From Malurus cyaneus samueli (taxonomy: Eukaryota > Chordata > Aves > Passeriformes > Maluridae): a stretch of 64,000 bases of DNA. Made by a program: the position numbers and the translations under genes. Under the pieces are notes generated by a model, which did not search any database, was not told the DNA's origin, and saw only the letters and a list, made by a program, of their open reading frames with translations. The stretch is taken from NCBI GenBank assembly GCA_009741485.1, contig CM019230.1:8642175-8706174 (forward strand). Reading direction: 5' to 3'. Numbering within the stretch: position 1 is the stretch's first letter; every line of letters begins with the position of its first letter. Shown here in pieces: positions 36,231-48,500 of this stretch.

Positions 36231-36289
36231 TCTGCATGAGCAGTGTTGGGGACCTGTGATAGGGGGGCAGGGGAGGGGTGACCTCTCCA

Positions 36290-37520
36290 GTGACATCACA
36301 CAGCCCCCCTGCGACCTCACACCACCACCTTGTGATGTCACAGCCTGTGATGTCAAAGCCCTCTCTGTGATGTCATAGACATTATATGATGTCACAGCCC
36401 ACACTGTGATGTCACAGCCTACTCTATGATGTCACATCACTACTCTGTGATGTCACAACCCATCTTGTGGTGTCACGGACTGCTCAGTGATGTCCCACAC
36501 CACTCTATGATGTCACACAGCCCTCCTCTATGATGTCAGAGTCTGCTCTGTGACTTCAAAGACTGTTCTTTGATTTCATTATCTACCCTGTGTTGTCACA
36601 GCCTTCTCCACAATGTCACAGACTGCTCTGTGATGTCACAGCCTACTCTATTGGTCACAACACCACCCTGTGGTGACCATGTCCCTGTGACCTCACAGTT
36701 CACTCGGTGATGCCATTTAACAACCCTGTGATGTTGGAGTCTGCTTGGTGGCTTCAGACCTCTGCCCTGTTATGGCACAGCCACTTCTATGATGTCATAC
36801 AGCTGACCTGTGGTGTCATAGGCATCTCTGTGATGCCACAGCCCTCACTGTGATGTCACAGCCTGCTCTATGATGTCACAGCCCATTTTGTGATGTAACA
36901 AAGCCCTCCTTTATGATGGCAGAGTCTGATCTAACAGTCTGCTTTGTGATGGCACAGCCACTCTGTGATATCACACAGCCACCATATGATGTCACAACAT
37001 GCTCTGTGACGTCATAGAGCTTCCTGTGGTGTCCTAGTTTACTCTATGATGTCAGATCTGTGATGTCACACAGTCCTCCTCTATGATGTCACAGTCCGCT
37101 CTGTGACCTCACAGTCTGCTCTGCACTATGCGATGTCACAAAGCCACACTAAGGTGTCACATGTCTGTGATGTCATGTACCTGCCTGTGATGTCATAGTG
37201 TTCTCTATGATGTCAGACCTCTACCCTGTGATATCACAGCCCACTCTGTGATGTCATGGCCCACTCCATGGAATCACAGCTGTGCTGTGCTCTCACACAA
37301 CTACTCTGTGATTTCAGAGTCCAGTCTGTGTTGTCACATGCAACTCACCTATCATGTCATAGATGGCTCTGTGATGTCACAGCTCCTACTGTAGTGTCAT
37401 ATAGCTGCCCTGTTATGTCATAGCCCTCTCTGTGATGTCAGAGCCCACTCTGTGATGTCACAGCCAGCACTGTGAGGATAGACCTCAGCTCTGCGATGTC
37501 ATTTCCTGCTCTATGATGTG
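36290..37520. repeat. Tandem array of about 20-bp units centred on TGATGTCA
   Basis: About 1.2 kb of degenerate units of the form 'ctctgtgatgtcacagcc', with spacing near 18-24 bases, so roughly 50-60 units. Almost every unit carries TGATGTCA or a one-base variant (TGTTGTCA, TGGTGTCA, TGATATCA, TGACATCA). One unit has the perfect palindrome TGACGTCA at 37007-37014. TGATGTCA differs from this CRE/ATF site by a CpG-to-TpG change. The array ends just before an LTR-like element at about 37520. It has no reading frame of note. Confidence 0.93.
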
Positions 37521-37765
37521 TCTCCTGGATGCAGATGCTGAGCAGGGAGCTGTCCATGTCCTTGGGGCTAGAAGCTTCCTCAGTGTCCAGCAGAGCCAAT
37601 CCCAGGCTGCTCCAAAGATGGACATGCCTCTGGCCAAGGCTGGACCAATTAAAACAGGGTGGTAAAACCACTGGGACAACAGATTTGAGAAGAAAGAGAA
37701 AAGAAGTTATTGTGGAACTGTAATTGTAGCTGGAGAAGAGCAGAGTGAGAACATAGGGGGAGGGA
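37521..37765 (+). mobile_element. Bird interspersed repeat, LTR-like
   Basis: The run 'cagagccaatcccaggctgc', 'gatggacatgcctctggcca', 'aggctggaccaattaa' then 'acagatttgagaagaaagag' and 'gtaattgtagctggagaaga' matches a dispersed repeat I recall from bird genomes. It has two CCAAT boxes upstream of a weak TATA-like site, as in a retroviral U3. The class is from memory and should be checked. Confidence 0.45.
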
Positions 37766-37998
37766 AGGTGTTTTAAAGGTTTATTTTACTTCTCATTATT
37801 CTGCTTTGAATTTGTTTGCAATCATTTTAACTCATCTCTCTAATTAGAGTTTTTTTTGCCCATTATGGTATTTGATGACGGATCTCTGCTGGTCCTTATT
37901 TCTACCCCTGAACCCTTTGTTGAATTTTCTCTTCCCTGTACAGCTCAGGAGGGGAGTGAGAGAGCTGCTTTGGTGTGTGTCTGGCATCTGGCCAGTGT

Positions 37999-38117
37999 CA
38001 ATGCACTCTAGTATATTGAGACAGAACAGTAGGAGAGGATGTGGTAGGTTTCGGATGGCCAGGGCCAATGTACTCCAGTATATTAAAACAAAACAGTAGG
38101 AGAGGATGTGGTAGGGT
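37999..38117. repeat. Two-copy tandem repeat, 67-bp unit
   Basis: 'caatgcactctagtatattg...acagtaggagaggatgtggtagg' is repeated with few changes starting at 38066. Confidence 0.9.
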
Positions 38118-40081
38118 TTTGATTTATTTACATCTAAATTTTGTTTGCTCCTAATACAGAAATAACCCTCTGGATTCCACTATGCTGCCACTTTAAGCTG
38201 TATTGCCGGGAAATGAACGTCCTGCAATGAAATGAATGTCCTGCACAGGAAAGTGTTCTGAAATCTGCTATTGCCCAGGTGTCCCCAGGCGAGGAGGCCC
38301 AGCAGAACCTCAGCCTGGGCTCTGTGTGACACGAGGGCAGAGAGCAGCATTGTTCCCTGAGCAACCACGGCAGAGCGAACCCAAATCCACGGGACGGGGG
38401 AAGGGGGAGAGATGGAATCTCGGTTTGTGCTGCGCTCCAGGGCACCCCAGACACTGCTGAGGACCTGGGAGCACCTCCGTGCCCCAGCACATGGGCAGGG
38501 ACAGCCCCTGGGGACACCTGTCTGTGGAAAATCACGCTGCCAAGGGCCAGTATCCACAAGGGAGCAAAAGGAGTCCTGCAAAAATCCACTTTATGTGAAT
38601 AAATGGAGTAAGTTCCATCAACACGTAGTTCCGTAAGCGGCCTCTCAAGTTTCTGGAAGACGCAGGCTCTTTTTTATCCTAAACTGCCGATCATTTGTTA
38701 CCCTCTCCCTTTTACCCATTGGCTGAGGTCAGGGAGGGAGGGACAGATTAGGAAGCGACGGACACTCCAAACAACCCGCTCTATATTCGCTCCTTAACCT
38801 GTACCCCGCCCCTCACGTCATGCATTGTATTATCACTAAAATTAGCTTTAAGCCCACCCTGGCTGGAGAAGATAATCCTCATAAGTCTGCTCAGCCTGCG
38901 CCTTTTCCCCTAAAGTTCAGAGGTTGTCGCTGTGCTTGGTTCTGTCACAAACCTGCACGGTTTCATGTTGGTACAGACCACATTCATTCTCCTCCAGAAG
39001 GTGATTGGCTCTTTCAGGTTTTCTCATCGTTTGTAAAGACATTCACACCCCTTTCTCCTCCCACCCGGGTGCGCTCATCAGCTCCCTGGAAAGAACAGTG
39101 ATGGCTGTGCCCCAGAGCCCCGGGAAGGCACATGCCTTGGGAATTGCCAAAGCCAATGGGATAGGCACGGAGCTCCGCGGTTCGTGCAGCTGGAGCAGCT
39201 CTGTCCCGGAGCCTCCAGCGCTGTCCGAGCCCCCGCAGTGCTGACCGGCCCGAGGTGCTGCCGGCGCTTTGGGCAGGGGCTGCCCGGGAGCTCCGTGCCT
39301 GTCCCGGCCATGCTTGGCGAGGCTCTGGGGGCACCTGCCTGGGCAGGGGCTGAGCTGGGCAGCTCCTGGGCTATGGGTTTATTGTGGAGTGGCCTCGGCA
39401 CCTGTGCGAGCCCCTGCCCTGCAGCCGCAGCCCGGTTTGCCGCAGCCCTGCCCGTGCCAGCACCGCGTTCCGCGGGACTCTCCGCTTTGTGACCCTGCGC
39501 TCCCTACAGTGACCCTGCGGCCACCTCCAGCACCGGCACCCAAAGCACCCCGACCCAGCTCAGCCTGTGCTGCCCCTCCAGGCGTCACCCGACTGGGGCA
39601 CAGGGGCCGGTGGCTGCTGCCAGCAGCAGGAATGCGGGCACGGCCAGGATCCCCTCGCTTGGCGCTTGTCTCTTGAAGAATCCAGGCACAGGGCAATGCA
39701 ATGCCGGGGTGGGGGGGAGAAAAAAACGGAGCCTTTGGAGGCTCCAAGCCTTAAACATCAGCTCTGGCAGCTCCAAAAGCTGCTCCCCCAATCCTGGCTC
39801 CAGTAATTCCCAAGGCTGTCATGGCCTTCAGAGCATAAATGGGGATTTTGAATCCCTGGGGTTGGATGCTGGCTCTTGGCACAGGAGTCACTTTGGCTGC
39901 AGCAGGAAGGGTGGCAGAAGGTTTCCTGCCAGCTTTGGTGGCATTGCTGTAGGGCCACTGCTGTCAGAGCTGATGACACCTTTGCTCCTGGGGACAGCAC
40001 TCTGCCCAGGAACACGAGCAGGGCCCAGTGCCAGGAGTGGCATCATTGACAACCACCTGAGCACAGGGACCCCCATCCCTG
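38118..40081. other. Intergenic with a G/C- and CpG-richer stretch; no gene established
   Basis: About 39050-39600 is G/C-rich with many CpGs, unlike its surroundings. Minus-strand 38990-38590 has a promoter- or LTR-like order: CCAAT (agccaatgggtaaaaggg, 38727-38710 area), then ataaaaaagagcctgcg. No coding exon with domain support is seen. Long frames here follow base composition. Confidence 0.35.
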
Positions 40082-40188
40082 GGGCAGCTGTGGGCAGTGT
40101 CCAGGCTCTGCAGCCACCAGGCCATGGTGTGTCCCTGTGGGCAGCTGTGGGCAGTGTCCAGGCTCTGCAGCCACCAGGCCATGGTGCT
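40082..40188. repeat. Two-copy tandem repeat, 57-bp unit
   Basis: 'gcagctgtgggcagtgtcca' to 'accaggccatggtg' occurs twice, starting near 40083 and 40140, almost without change. It makes two identical stretches in the frames on both strands. Confidence 0.92.
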
Positions 40189-40373
40189 GGAGCACAGGAG
40201 CAGGCCAGGGCAAGCAGGAGGTGTGCAGAATCTCTTTGGTTTTTATTCTGTCCACTACTGAAGGGTATAGTCAAAACCCTTGATGGTTTCTGGGGCTGTG
40301 AGAGGACCTGCCTTGGCCTGCAAAAGGGCAGCCTTTCCCCAGCCTTGTCCCTGGGCTCTGTCACACTGAGTGC

Positions 40374-40765
40374 AACATCCAGTCATTCCTTGAACTCCTC
40401 CAGGGACAGTGACTCTACCACCTCCCTGCTCAACCCCTTCCAATATCTAATCATTCATTCTGTGAAGAAATTCTTCCTAATGTCAAACATTCCCCGCAAC
40501 TGGTCATGTCCTGTCATCCTGTCCATGGTTGCCTGAGAGGAGAGGCTGACTCCACCTGGCTCCTCCTTCCAGTCAGGGCATTGTAGAGAATGATAAGTTC
40601 ACTCCTGAGCCTCCTTTTCTCCTGGCTAAACACCCCCAGCTCTCTCAGCACATGTACTCCAGACCCTTCACCAGTCTCATTGCCCTTCTCTGGATTTGTT
40701 CCAGCACTTCAGTATCTTTCCTGAACTGAGGGGCCCACCACTGGACACAGCACGTGGGTATTCTC
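40374..40765 (-). mobile_element. CR1 LINE 3' fragment, minus orientation
   Basis: The plus strand shows 'agtcattccttgaactcctc', 'caaccccttccaatatctaa', 'tgaagaaattcttcctaatg' and 'ttgcccttctctggatttgt', the reverse complement of the CR1 3' region. The terminal 'atcacagaat' tail is not included. Confidence 0.85.
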
Positions 40766-41994
40766 ACAGATTACAGAGGGTTTTAGGGATCCCAGTGACA
40801 CCAGTGCCAGTGCAAGAGGAGCTGCTGTTGGTGCTTCCTGAAGGGCACTGGGCAGCTCTGCAGGGATTGCGATTTCTGGGGGATTCTGAGTCCCAGGGCA
40901 GCAGGAGGGAGCTGCCAGCCATGGAAACCAGCGCTGGTTCCTCCTCTAGCTGCTCCGGCTGCCCAGCTCCTTTTCGCTGTTCAGATCCTCTGCTATTTTT
41001 CCCAGCGCCTGAGGATGGCATCACCTCCTCATTGTTCGGGATGTGTGGTGAAGAGTTGGAGGCTTTCCCCAGCCTCTGCACTCTGCAGAGTGTGTGTGGA
41101 TGAGGCTTGTTTTGGTGGAAAACAAAGAGATGCTACATTTAAAACACAGCCCTTCACTCAGGTCCAGCCTCAAGCCCCTGGCACTTCCCAGGGAGCTGTG
41201 GGATGCACTGCAGTCCACTCTGGGCTGAGCATTCCCTCATGATTCTGTACCTAGAGGGGCTGCCAGAGGCCATTTGGGCCCCACAGCTGCACTCCAGGAC
41301 TCAGAGGGGCATTTTGGAATATATGGAATTGAATTTGGAGTCTATCAAGGACCCTATGGGGCTCTGCAGGTACAATTAAAGGTCCATGGGGACATTTTGG
41401 GGTACCAGGGATGCAATTTGAGGCCTCCCAGCACAAAATCTGGGGTCCTGTGCTGGTATTTTTGGGCCAAGTGGGGCATTTTATGGTGGCAAGGATGTGA
41501 TTTGGGGCCACTATGCACGACTTGGGAGCTGTGACATCCCCTGGGGGATGCAGCCAACCCCCACAGCCACACACACCCCAAAGCTCTCCCTAGACCTGCC
41601 ACCTTCCATCCCACAAAACTGCTGGCACATTCACTGCCAAAAACAATCATAACTGTCACTGAAATGGCACCTCAGCGGGTCTGGGGGGGATGGACTCAGG
41701 AATGAGAGGTACCAGGGCTGCTGTGGAGAGGTTTGAGGGCAATGACCATGAGCTGGAGCAATTTGGGGGTCTGGGAATGTCCCTGGGTGAGTTTCTGGGC
41801 TTGTGGTGGCCACTACACAGGGGTTGCTGACATGCACCCTCCTGGAGTTGGGAGGACAAAGTGGTCACAGTATGGGGCAACATCTGGGCACACAGGGGTA
41901 GCTTTGGCTGGAGAAGAGAAGGTTTAGGAGTAAACTCAGAGCCTCTGCCAGTGCCTGAAGAGGCTACAAGAAAGCTAGAGAAGGACTTTGGACA
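40766..41994. other. Intergenic, loosely repetitive; no gene seen
   Basis: 41270-41530 shows a loose repeat feel ('ggcattttgg', 'gggacattttggggtacca', 'ggggcattttatggtggcaa') of about 50-base periodicity. No exon is supported. Confidence 0.4.
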
Positions 41995-42250
41995 AAGGCC
42001 TGAAGTAACAGGGCAAGGGGTAATGGCTTCCCACTGACAGAGAGGAGGATTTGATGGGACATTGGGAAGGAATTGTTCCCTGTGAGGGTGGTGAGGCCCT
42101 GGCACAGGGTGCCCAGAGCAGCTGTGGCTGCCCCATCCCTGAAACCATCCAATGCCAGACTGGCTGCAGCTTGGAGCAACCTGGTTGTGGAAGATGTCCC
42201 TGCCTGTGGCAGAGGGGTTGAAAATAAAAGGTCTTTAAAGTCCCATCCTG
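41995..42250 (+). mobile_element. CR1 LINE 3' fragment, plus orientation
   Basis: 'ggcaaggggtaatggcttcc', 'gggaaggaattgttccctgt', 'gaggccctggcacagggtgc', 'ctgccccatccctgaaacca' and 'gtccctgcctgtggcagagg' then 'tctttaaagtcccatcctgc' follow the CR1 3' end in order. It lies about 280 bases downstream of the MROH stop codon. Confidence 0.88.
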
Positions 42251-42528
42251 CCCAAACCCTTCTGTAAGTAAACCTCAGGCAGGAAGGGCGAGTCAGCTGC
42301 AACAGCCCTTGGACAGTGGGTTTTCCCAGGTAAAGCCTCAGCTGGGATCAGCCTGCCAAACAAGGCTCGGGCCGGGTGTGCTCTGGAGGAAACACCCACT
42401 GCCTGTGGGACAGCCAAGGAGGACACAGCTTGCTTAGCACACTCAGGGCACTACAAATCTAAAGGATACAGTGGCTTGGATGTGTTTGCAACTTTATTAA
42501 TCCACGGAAAGCTACACCTCTGCTGAGC

Positions 42529-45500
42529 TCACAGGCACCAGCAGCACAGCACGTGTAGAATGATCCATGATCTTCGGTGCACCCTTTGAGATCTCAGGAC
42601 CAAGCCAGTGTGAGCTGCCATGGAACTGATAGAGATATCCCCGTCTGTCTCCAAGGGCTGAAGGGCTGTGTCCGAAAGAAACAGCCAAGATGAGGGCGCT
42701 GTCTGCAGAACCCCTCCGGATTCCCCGCAGACCACTCACCATTGAGGACTTCAGCCTGACTCTCCAAATTCTGTTCCTTCATGTGCTTCATGGCACGCCC
42801 TGGGCACAGAGCTCTGTCATTCCCTGCTGCCAGGATGCTCCCAGCAATGTGACCCTGGCCCTGCCACCCTCCCACTGCGCAGGGCTGACCCAGGGGCCAC
42901 CAGCAGCCTAAGGGAGGGGACTGAGCAGGGCAGCCACCAATCCCACCTTGTGGCAGGGGGCAGAGGGAGGCTGGGGCTCTGCATGGGGAGGCTGGGGTAG
43001 CCATAGGGTTGTCCCTGCTGTCAGTGCAGTGGCAGGAACATGGCCAGGCTGGCCCAAAAGGAGCCAGGGGCTGTGACTCACCGATGAACCTGACGGCTGC
43101 CAGGCGCACGGAGGACTGGGGGTCACTCAGGTAGGGGAGGCTCTGCTGCATGTAATTTTCAGCCATGCTGCTCTTTGTCATCAGCTGCAGGGAGCACCAG
43201 GGATGTCTCAAGGCTTGTCACAAAGCCCCCCAGCTGGCTGGAGCAGTCCCCAGATGCCAGCATCCCTCATCCATGAACCCTCCCTCCTGCTGAGTAAGGG
43301 AGGGGAGAGGGGCTTGGAGAGGAGCCTCGGGGGCTCTGTTCTCAAGGATAGGAACAAGATCCTCCAGGTCCTGCCCAGCCTGTGGGCATCACTCGGAACA
43401 TGCTCTGCTCCCCTGGGCTCTCATGGGGACAGACATAGGGCAGGGACAACCCTTACCCAGCCTGGGTCTTGTCCTTACCAAGCATTCTCCAAGCTCCCAC
43501 ATCCGGTCTCTCTGCAGCAGGTGCTTGAGCTTCTGCCATTTGAAAAGCTCTGCAGCAGTAAAAAGGGCTTCCCTGGCAGCCTGCAGAACAGCACTAGCTC
43601 AGAGGTGGTACCAGGAGTGGGGAAAGAGACCTCTTGGCTTAATTCCTGTGGTGATCCGGCCCTTTGGAAGCTGTGACTTGTCCTAACCCAAATGTCTCAG
43701 AGTCTCTTGGGAACAGCCCTGGGTGACTGACTGAGGCTTGAGGCCCTGGCCTCTGACATTTGTGGGGGAGCTGAGAACCCTCTGGGCTTCTGGGAACACA
43801 CTTGTTCAGGCCTCAGGTGCTGCCTCAGTGGCCATGGGCTGCTGCCAAGCCCTGCTGGAGCAGGCAGGACAGGTGTTGAAAATGGCCATGCCATCCCTGC
43901 TTTGTGCTGGTACCACAGGGACCCTTCCCAGGGGCTGTGCTGAGGGAGCCCTTCCCTCTGCCAGCAGCCCTGGCCCTGATGCCCGGGTTCCCCGGGAGAT
44001 GTCAGTCCCTCCCCATATCAGTGTTCAGCCTTGAAATCCATACCTTGGCCACGCTGGGGTCCTGGTCACTCACACGGAATAGGAGTGGGACCAGTGCACT
44101 CCTAATCTCTTTCCTCATCCGCTTCTCATCCCTGCTCACCACACACTTCACCAGGTCCAAGAAGAGCCAGAGGGAGAGCTCTCTCAGCCGGCTGCTCTCC
44201 TGGTCAGAAGGAAGAAAGGTGAGCTTTGGAAACAGTGGCTCCCTGCCCGTGGCTGTGGGGAGGGCGATGCTCCGGGGTCAGATTCCAGAGCAGGCACAGG
44301 CAGCGCTGGGCTGCAAAGCCCAGAATCCATTCCAGGAGAGCTGAGCCAGCTCCAAGCGCTGCTTTCAGGTCAGGGCTTCAGGGCAGTGTCTGTCTGCGGG
44401 GCTCAGGCTCCCACATCAGCCTCACCGAGTCAAAGAGGGGCAGGATCTTCCCCACCAGCAACACAGCGATGGAGCTGGCCACTGGCTTTTTCAGCCGAAC
44501 CAGGATATTTTGGAAGACCATGACAATCTTCTGCTTTTCATCTTCACTGCCAGCTTCCAGTATCTTCATCAAGCTTGGCAGGAAGGCTTCAATCTTTTTT
44601 GCCTTACGAAGAAGAGAATTTCCATTTTCAGAAAAGGCTGTGTCTGGAGACCAGCCCAGGCCAAGCCACTGCCCTGCACTCAGCCCCAGCCCCTGGCTGC
44701 CAGTGTGGCCGCCCCAATAGCACCCTGCTCACCATCTCAGCTCTCTCTGACAGCCCAACAAGGACTTCCAGCAGCAGGGAGCCCACCCTCAGGTCAGGAG
44801 ACCCCTGATAGCTCCAGATGTTGGGTTTGTCACCCAGATCCTCCAAGTCAATCTGTCCTGAGAATGACTGCAGGAACAAACATAGCCCTGAGGGGCTGGC
44901 AGAGGGCTCACTGAAGGGGATCAGGGCCTTTTCTGGTAACTCACAGTTCTGCTTTCTCTGGAAGGGTTGCACCACTTGTTCTGGAGCAACGTAGCAAACT
45001 CTATCAGGATCTTGTCAAAAATCTCCGGCACGGAGTGCAGAGTGTCCCACAGGCCGTGCACAGTTCTGGAAGCCAGGGGACTGCCTCAGCCACAGCTCTG
45101 TGGCCAGGACCAGCCCCACAGAACAGAGCCTGTGCTGGGGAAGGTCCTCAGGGCCCTGCCTGGGAGGCTGGACAGGGCTGAGGGGGAATTCTCTGCAGGG
45201 CTGGGAGCACTGAGCTGGCCCTGAGCTGACTTGGCTGGCTTTGGCAACTGCAGGCCAACCAGCCAAAAAGTTGGAAAGGTTTGGGGGATGAAGAGCCTGA
45301 CTCCATGGGCTGCAGCACTCCTTACATCTGGCAGCCACAGAGTCTTGGGGTCCCTCTTCCCACATGGAGCAAACCCTTCAGATTGTCAGGGCCAGTACCC
45401 GTCTCTTTGAAGAGCCGTCTCACACACACTGATGACCACTGCCAGGCGGTACTCGTTGGTCATCAGGAGAAACAGGGACTCCACTTTCTCACTGCATGGC

Positions 45501-48500
45501 TCTGTGATGATGCATGGCAGGTTTTCAAGGATGCAGTTCACTATCTTGGGTACCTGGAGAGGATACAGCTGAGGATGGCACTGGCACTGGAGTGCAGCTG
45601 TGTCCTCAGCTGCCCTTCCCATTCCTCTCTGCTGCCTTCAGGTGCCCAGGTCACCTGGGTTTGTGAGGAAGGGATGGAGAGAGGAACAAGGCCTGATAGG
45701 ACTGAAGATCAGGGCAATGCAGCTGCAGGGCACTTACATCTGTCAGCCAGGAGTCCGGGTCTTCCATGGCCACATCCAGCATGCTGCTGGGCACCTGCTT
45801 GTCAAGGATGCTGGCATCTGCTATCGCCTTGATGGCCTCCAGGACAATGTCCGCCCTCTCGCTAGGCTGGAGGTATTTTCCAAAGGCCTATGGCAGGAAG
45901 GAAGGAAGATATGTGCCTTTGAGTGCCCTGATGGTGCTGCTTGGCGGGGCAGATGTTCTGGCAGCACTGGCAGCAGATCCTGCAGGGAAGTAGTAGCACT
46001 GCCTGCAGTCCCCGTGTGGGAGAGGGTGAGGAGAGAGGGCCCTCCACATCCAGGAAGAGGGTTCATGGCATGGTGGACTGGCCCTACAGAGAACTAGGGG
46101 CTTGCTGGTGGCCAGGAGGGCTGGAGCTCCTGCTGGGGCTGCAGCCACAACACAGGAGTGAAGGCCATGTGTTTGTCCCTGCTCAGGGATGGCAGGAACC
46201 TGTTCTCAGGGCAGTGAAACCCCACCAGCCCTGCTGATTCGGGGTCCCTTTGCTCACACAAGTGCCCGGATGACACCACTGACAAGAGCCCCAGCAAGGG
46301 GAGAGCTCATTACCTGGGTACAGTCCTTGGTGCTCAGGGAACACAGCGAGGAAGCGGTCACAGATTCCCAAACGCGTGTGTTTGACATGTCCTTTGACCT
46401 TGTCTTGACTAAACAGCAGAGCAAACACAGAGGAGTCAGAAAGGCAGAGCTGCTTGGCCAGCAAGCTCATCAAAACTCCCTGAGATCTGATTGCAAGACA
46501 GCAGGACACAATCAGTCAAGATTTCTGGAGGGTGTCAGGAACAGCTTCTTGCTACAGGCAAGAGGGACCAGCCAGGGTGATGGATCTGCTCTTCTCTAAC
46601 GGGGAAAACTTGGCATTGGTACCTAAGACTCAATTGTAGCTTTGGCTGTGGGGGCCACAAGCCAGCAGGGTTCAAGGTCCTGAAAGGAAGGGAAGGAAGG
46701 AGAGCAGTAACAAATCCTGAACTTGAAGTGAGCGCTCAGCTTCTGCAGTAACAGCTGGGATGCTATGGGAAGAAACCGGAGTCAAAGGAGATCAGGAAGA
46801 TCTGTCAAGAGAGGTCTGGGTGCACAGGGATGAAGGCTACAGCTGCTTTTGTTTTTTTTACTCACAGATGAATTCAGCGAGGTGGAAAAGAGCATGGAAA
46901 GCTGTATAGCTCATTTGTTCCTTGCAATATCGGAAAATAATGAGACGTCCCATCAGCTTTCCCATGATTGGGATTGGGATGTCTCCAGAGCAGACAGGTC
47001 CAGGACTGTCTCCTCTAAGGTTGGAAGAGGCCTGGATGAGGAAGGCATGAGAAGAAAGGTTAAGAGAAGGAAGTTGGTGCTGAAGATTTGTACCCAAGAA
47101 TGTGCCAGCTCTGGATTCCCAATGAACCAGGGAAACCTCGGGCTTTGCAGGGCTCAGAACCAGCTGGGCAGCAGCCCTGGCATGCAGAGTGGCAGAGATG
47201 GGGGCCTGGCCTGGCTGGAGGGTGCCTGATCCTTACCTTCAGAGAGGAATAGTTGGACAGCAAATAGGTCAGGATACTAATCCTCCCCAGAGCCCTCTCC
47301 TGCACAACTTGTCTCTCAGATCTGGTGAAGTCCAGCAGCATCTGGGATGACAGAAGCCACTAGTGAGCACCAGGAACCAACACTGCTCTGCTCCTGGGCC
47401 AGACTTGTACCATCCCTCAAGGCTTCCTCTGTCCTCACATGAAATCTGCAATGGGGTCCCTGGGGTCCCTTACAGGCCTGGACAAAGGTCCCAGGACAAC
47501 CTTTTGGCCAGGAAGGTGGCACCCTCTGCAGCCACTGTGCTTCAGAGGAGCCTGGTGCCAATCCCTGCTTCCCCACACAACTCTCTGCCTATTCAGCACA
47601 GGACTGAGCAACTCCTCCCCTCCAGGGTGAGGGGCAGCCCTGGGACCCCCACTCTGCTTGTGCCAGACCTCCAAGATGTCCTGCAGCTCCTTGCTGACAT
47701 GGGAAGGAGGAAAGCTGAGCACCATTGTCTTCAGCATTGTGTCCATGCATTTCAGGGTCTGCAAAGACAACAGAGAACAGTGGCTGTGATTCTGCTGCTC
47801 CTTCCCCTATGCCCAGGAGACTGATCTGAGCTCTCAGTGCTAGAGGAGGACACTGAAGTGCCCCAGAGAGATGCAGGGATACACAAAGTGCTGGGGACAG
47901 AGCAACCTGTGGCACAGGACACAGACAGACCCCTGGGAAGGGGACAGAACCACAACCGTGGGAAAGCCACACCAAGACCTCACCCAGCCTCAGATCTCTG
48001 GTTATGGGGCAGCACAGGGGGAGCAGGGAGAATCCCAGAGGGACTGGAAGCTCCTGGAGCTCACCCAGCACTTACCGTGCTGAAGAGGGAAGCGCTCTGG
48101 TATGGCATTTCCTTTTCGGGGGGCAGCCAGAAGACACTGGAGAAACATGCAGAGAGGAGGCTTTTGGTCTTTCCCTCCAGCACATTCTCCACCAAGCTGC
48201 AAGGACAGAGGAGGGACAGTTGGACACTGGCACTGGGAGCAGCCCCTCGAGGCCTCGTGCAGGAGCTCTGGGGCAGGGGACCCACCTTAATTCTTGGATG
48301 GCAAGCATGGCAAGATTCCTGACCCTTGAGGTCAGACGGTTCCTTGGCTCATTTTCCAGGATTTCCTGCAGAACACAACCAGGATGGGACCTGGCAGCTG
48401 CCAGCACTCAGTTCCTCCAGTCCCTGACCCACCCAAGTGCTGTCCACACAGGGTGCCAATGCCACAGAGCACCATGTGTCCCCTCACCTGGATATTCTCT

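Noticed and set aside
36290..37520. CRISPR-like array
   Set aside because: Units vary, there are no distinct spacers of fixed length, and the genome is vertebrate. It is a degenerate tandem repeat.
39610..40536. 308-codon plus-strand open frame
   Set aside because: It runs through a 57-bp tandem repeat and into a CR1 fragment. No domain, no conserved composition and no splice support. Length is explained by G/C-rich, stop-poor sequence.
46183..46509. 108-codon minus frame overlapping an MROH exon
   Set aside because: It does not fit the phase of the neighbouring exons. The other frame at 46408-46314 joins both sides exactly and has a strong pyrimidine tract before its acceptor.
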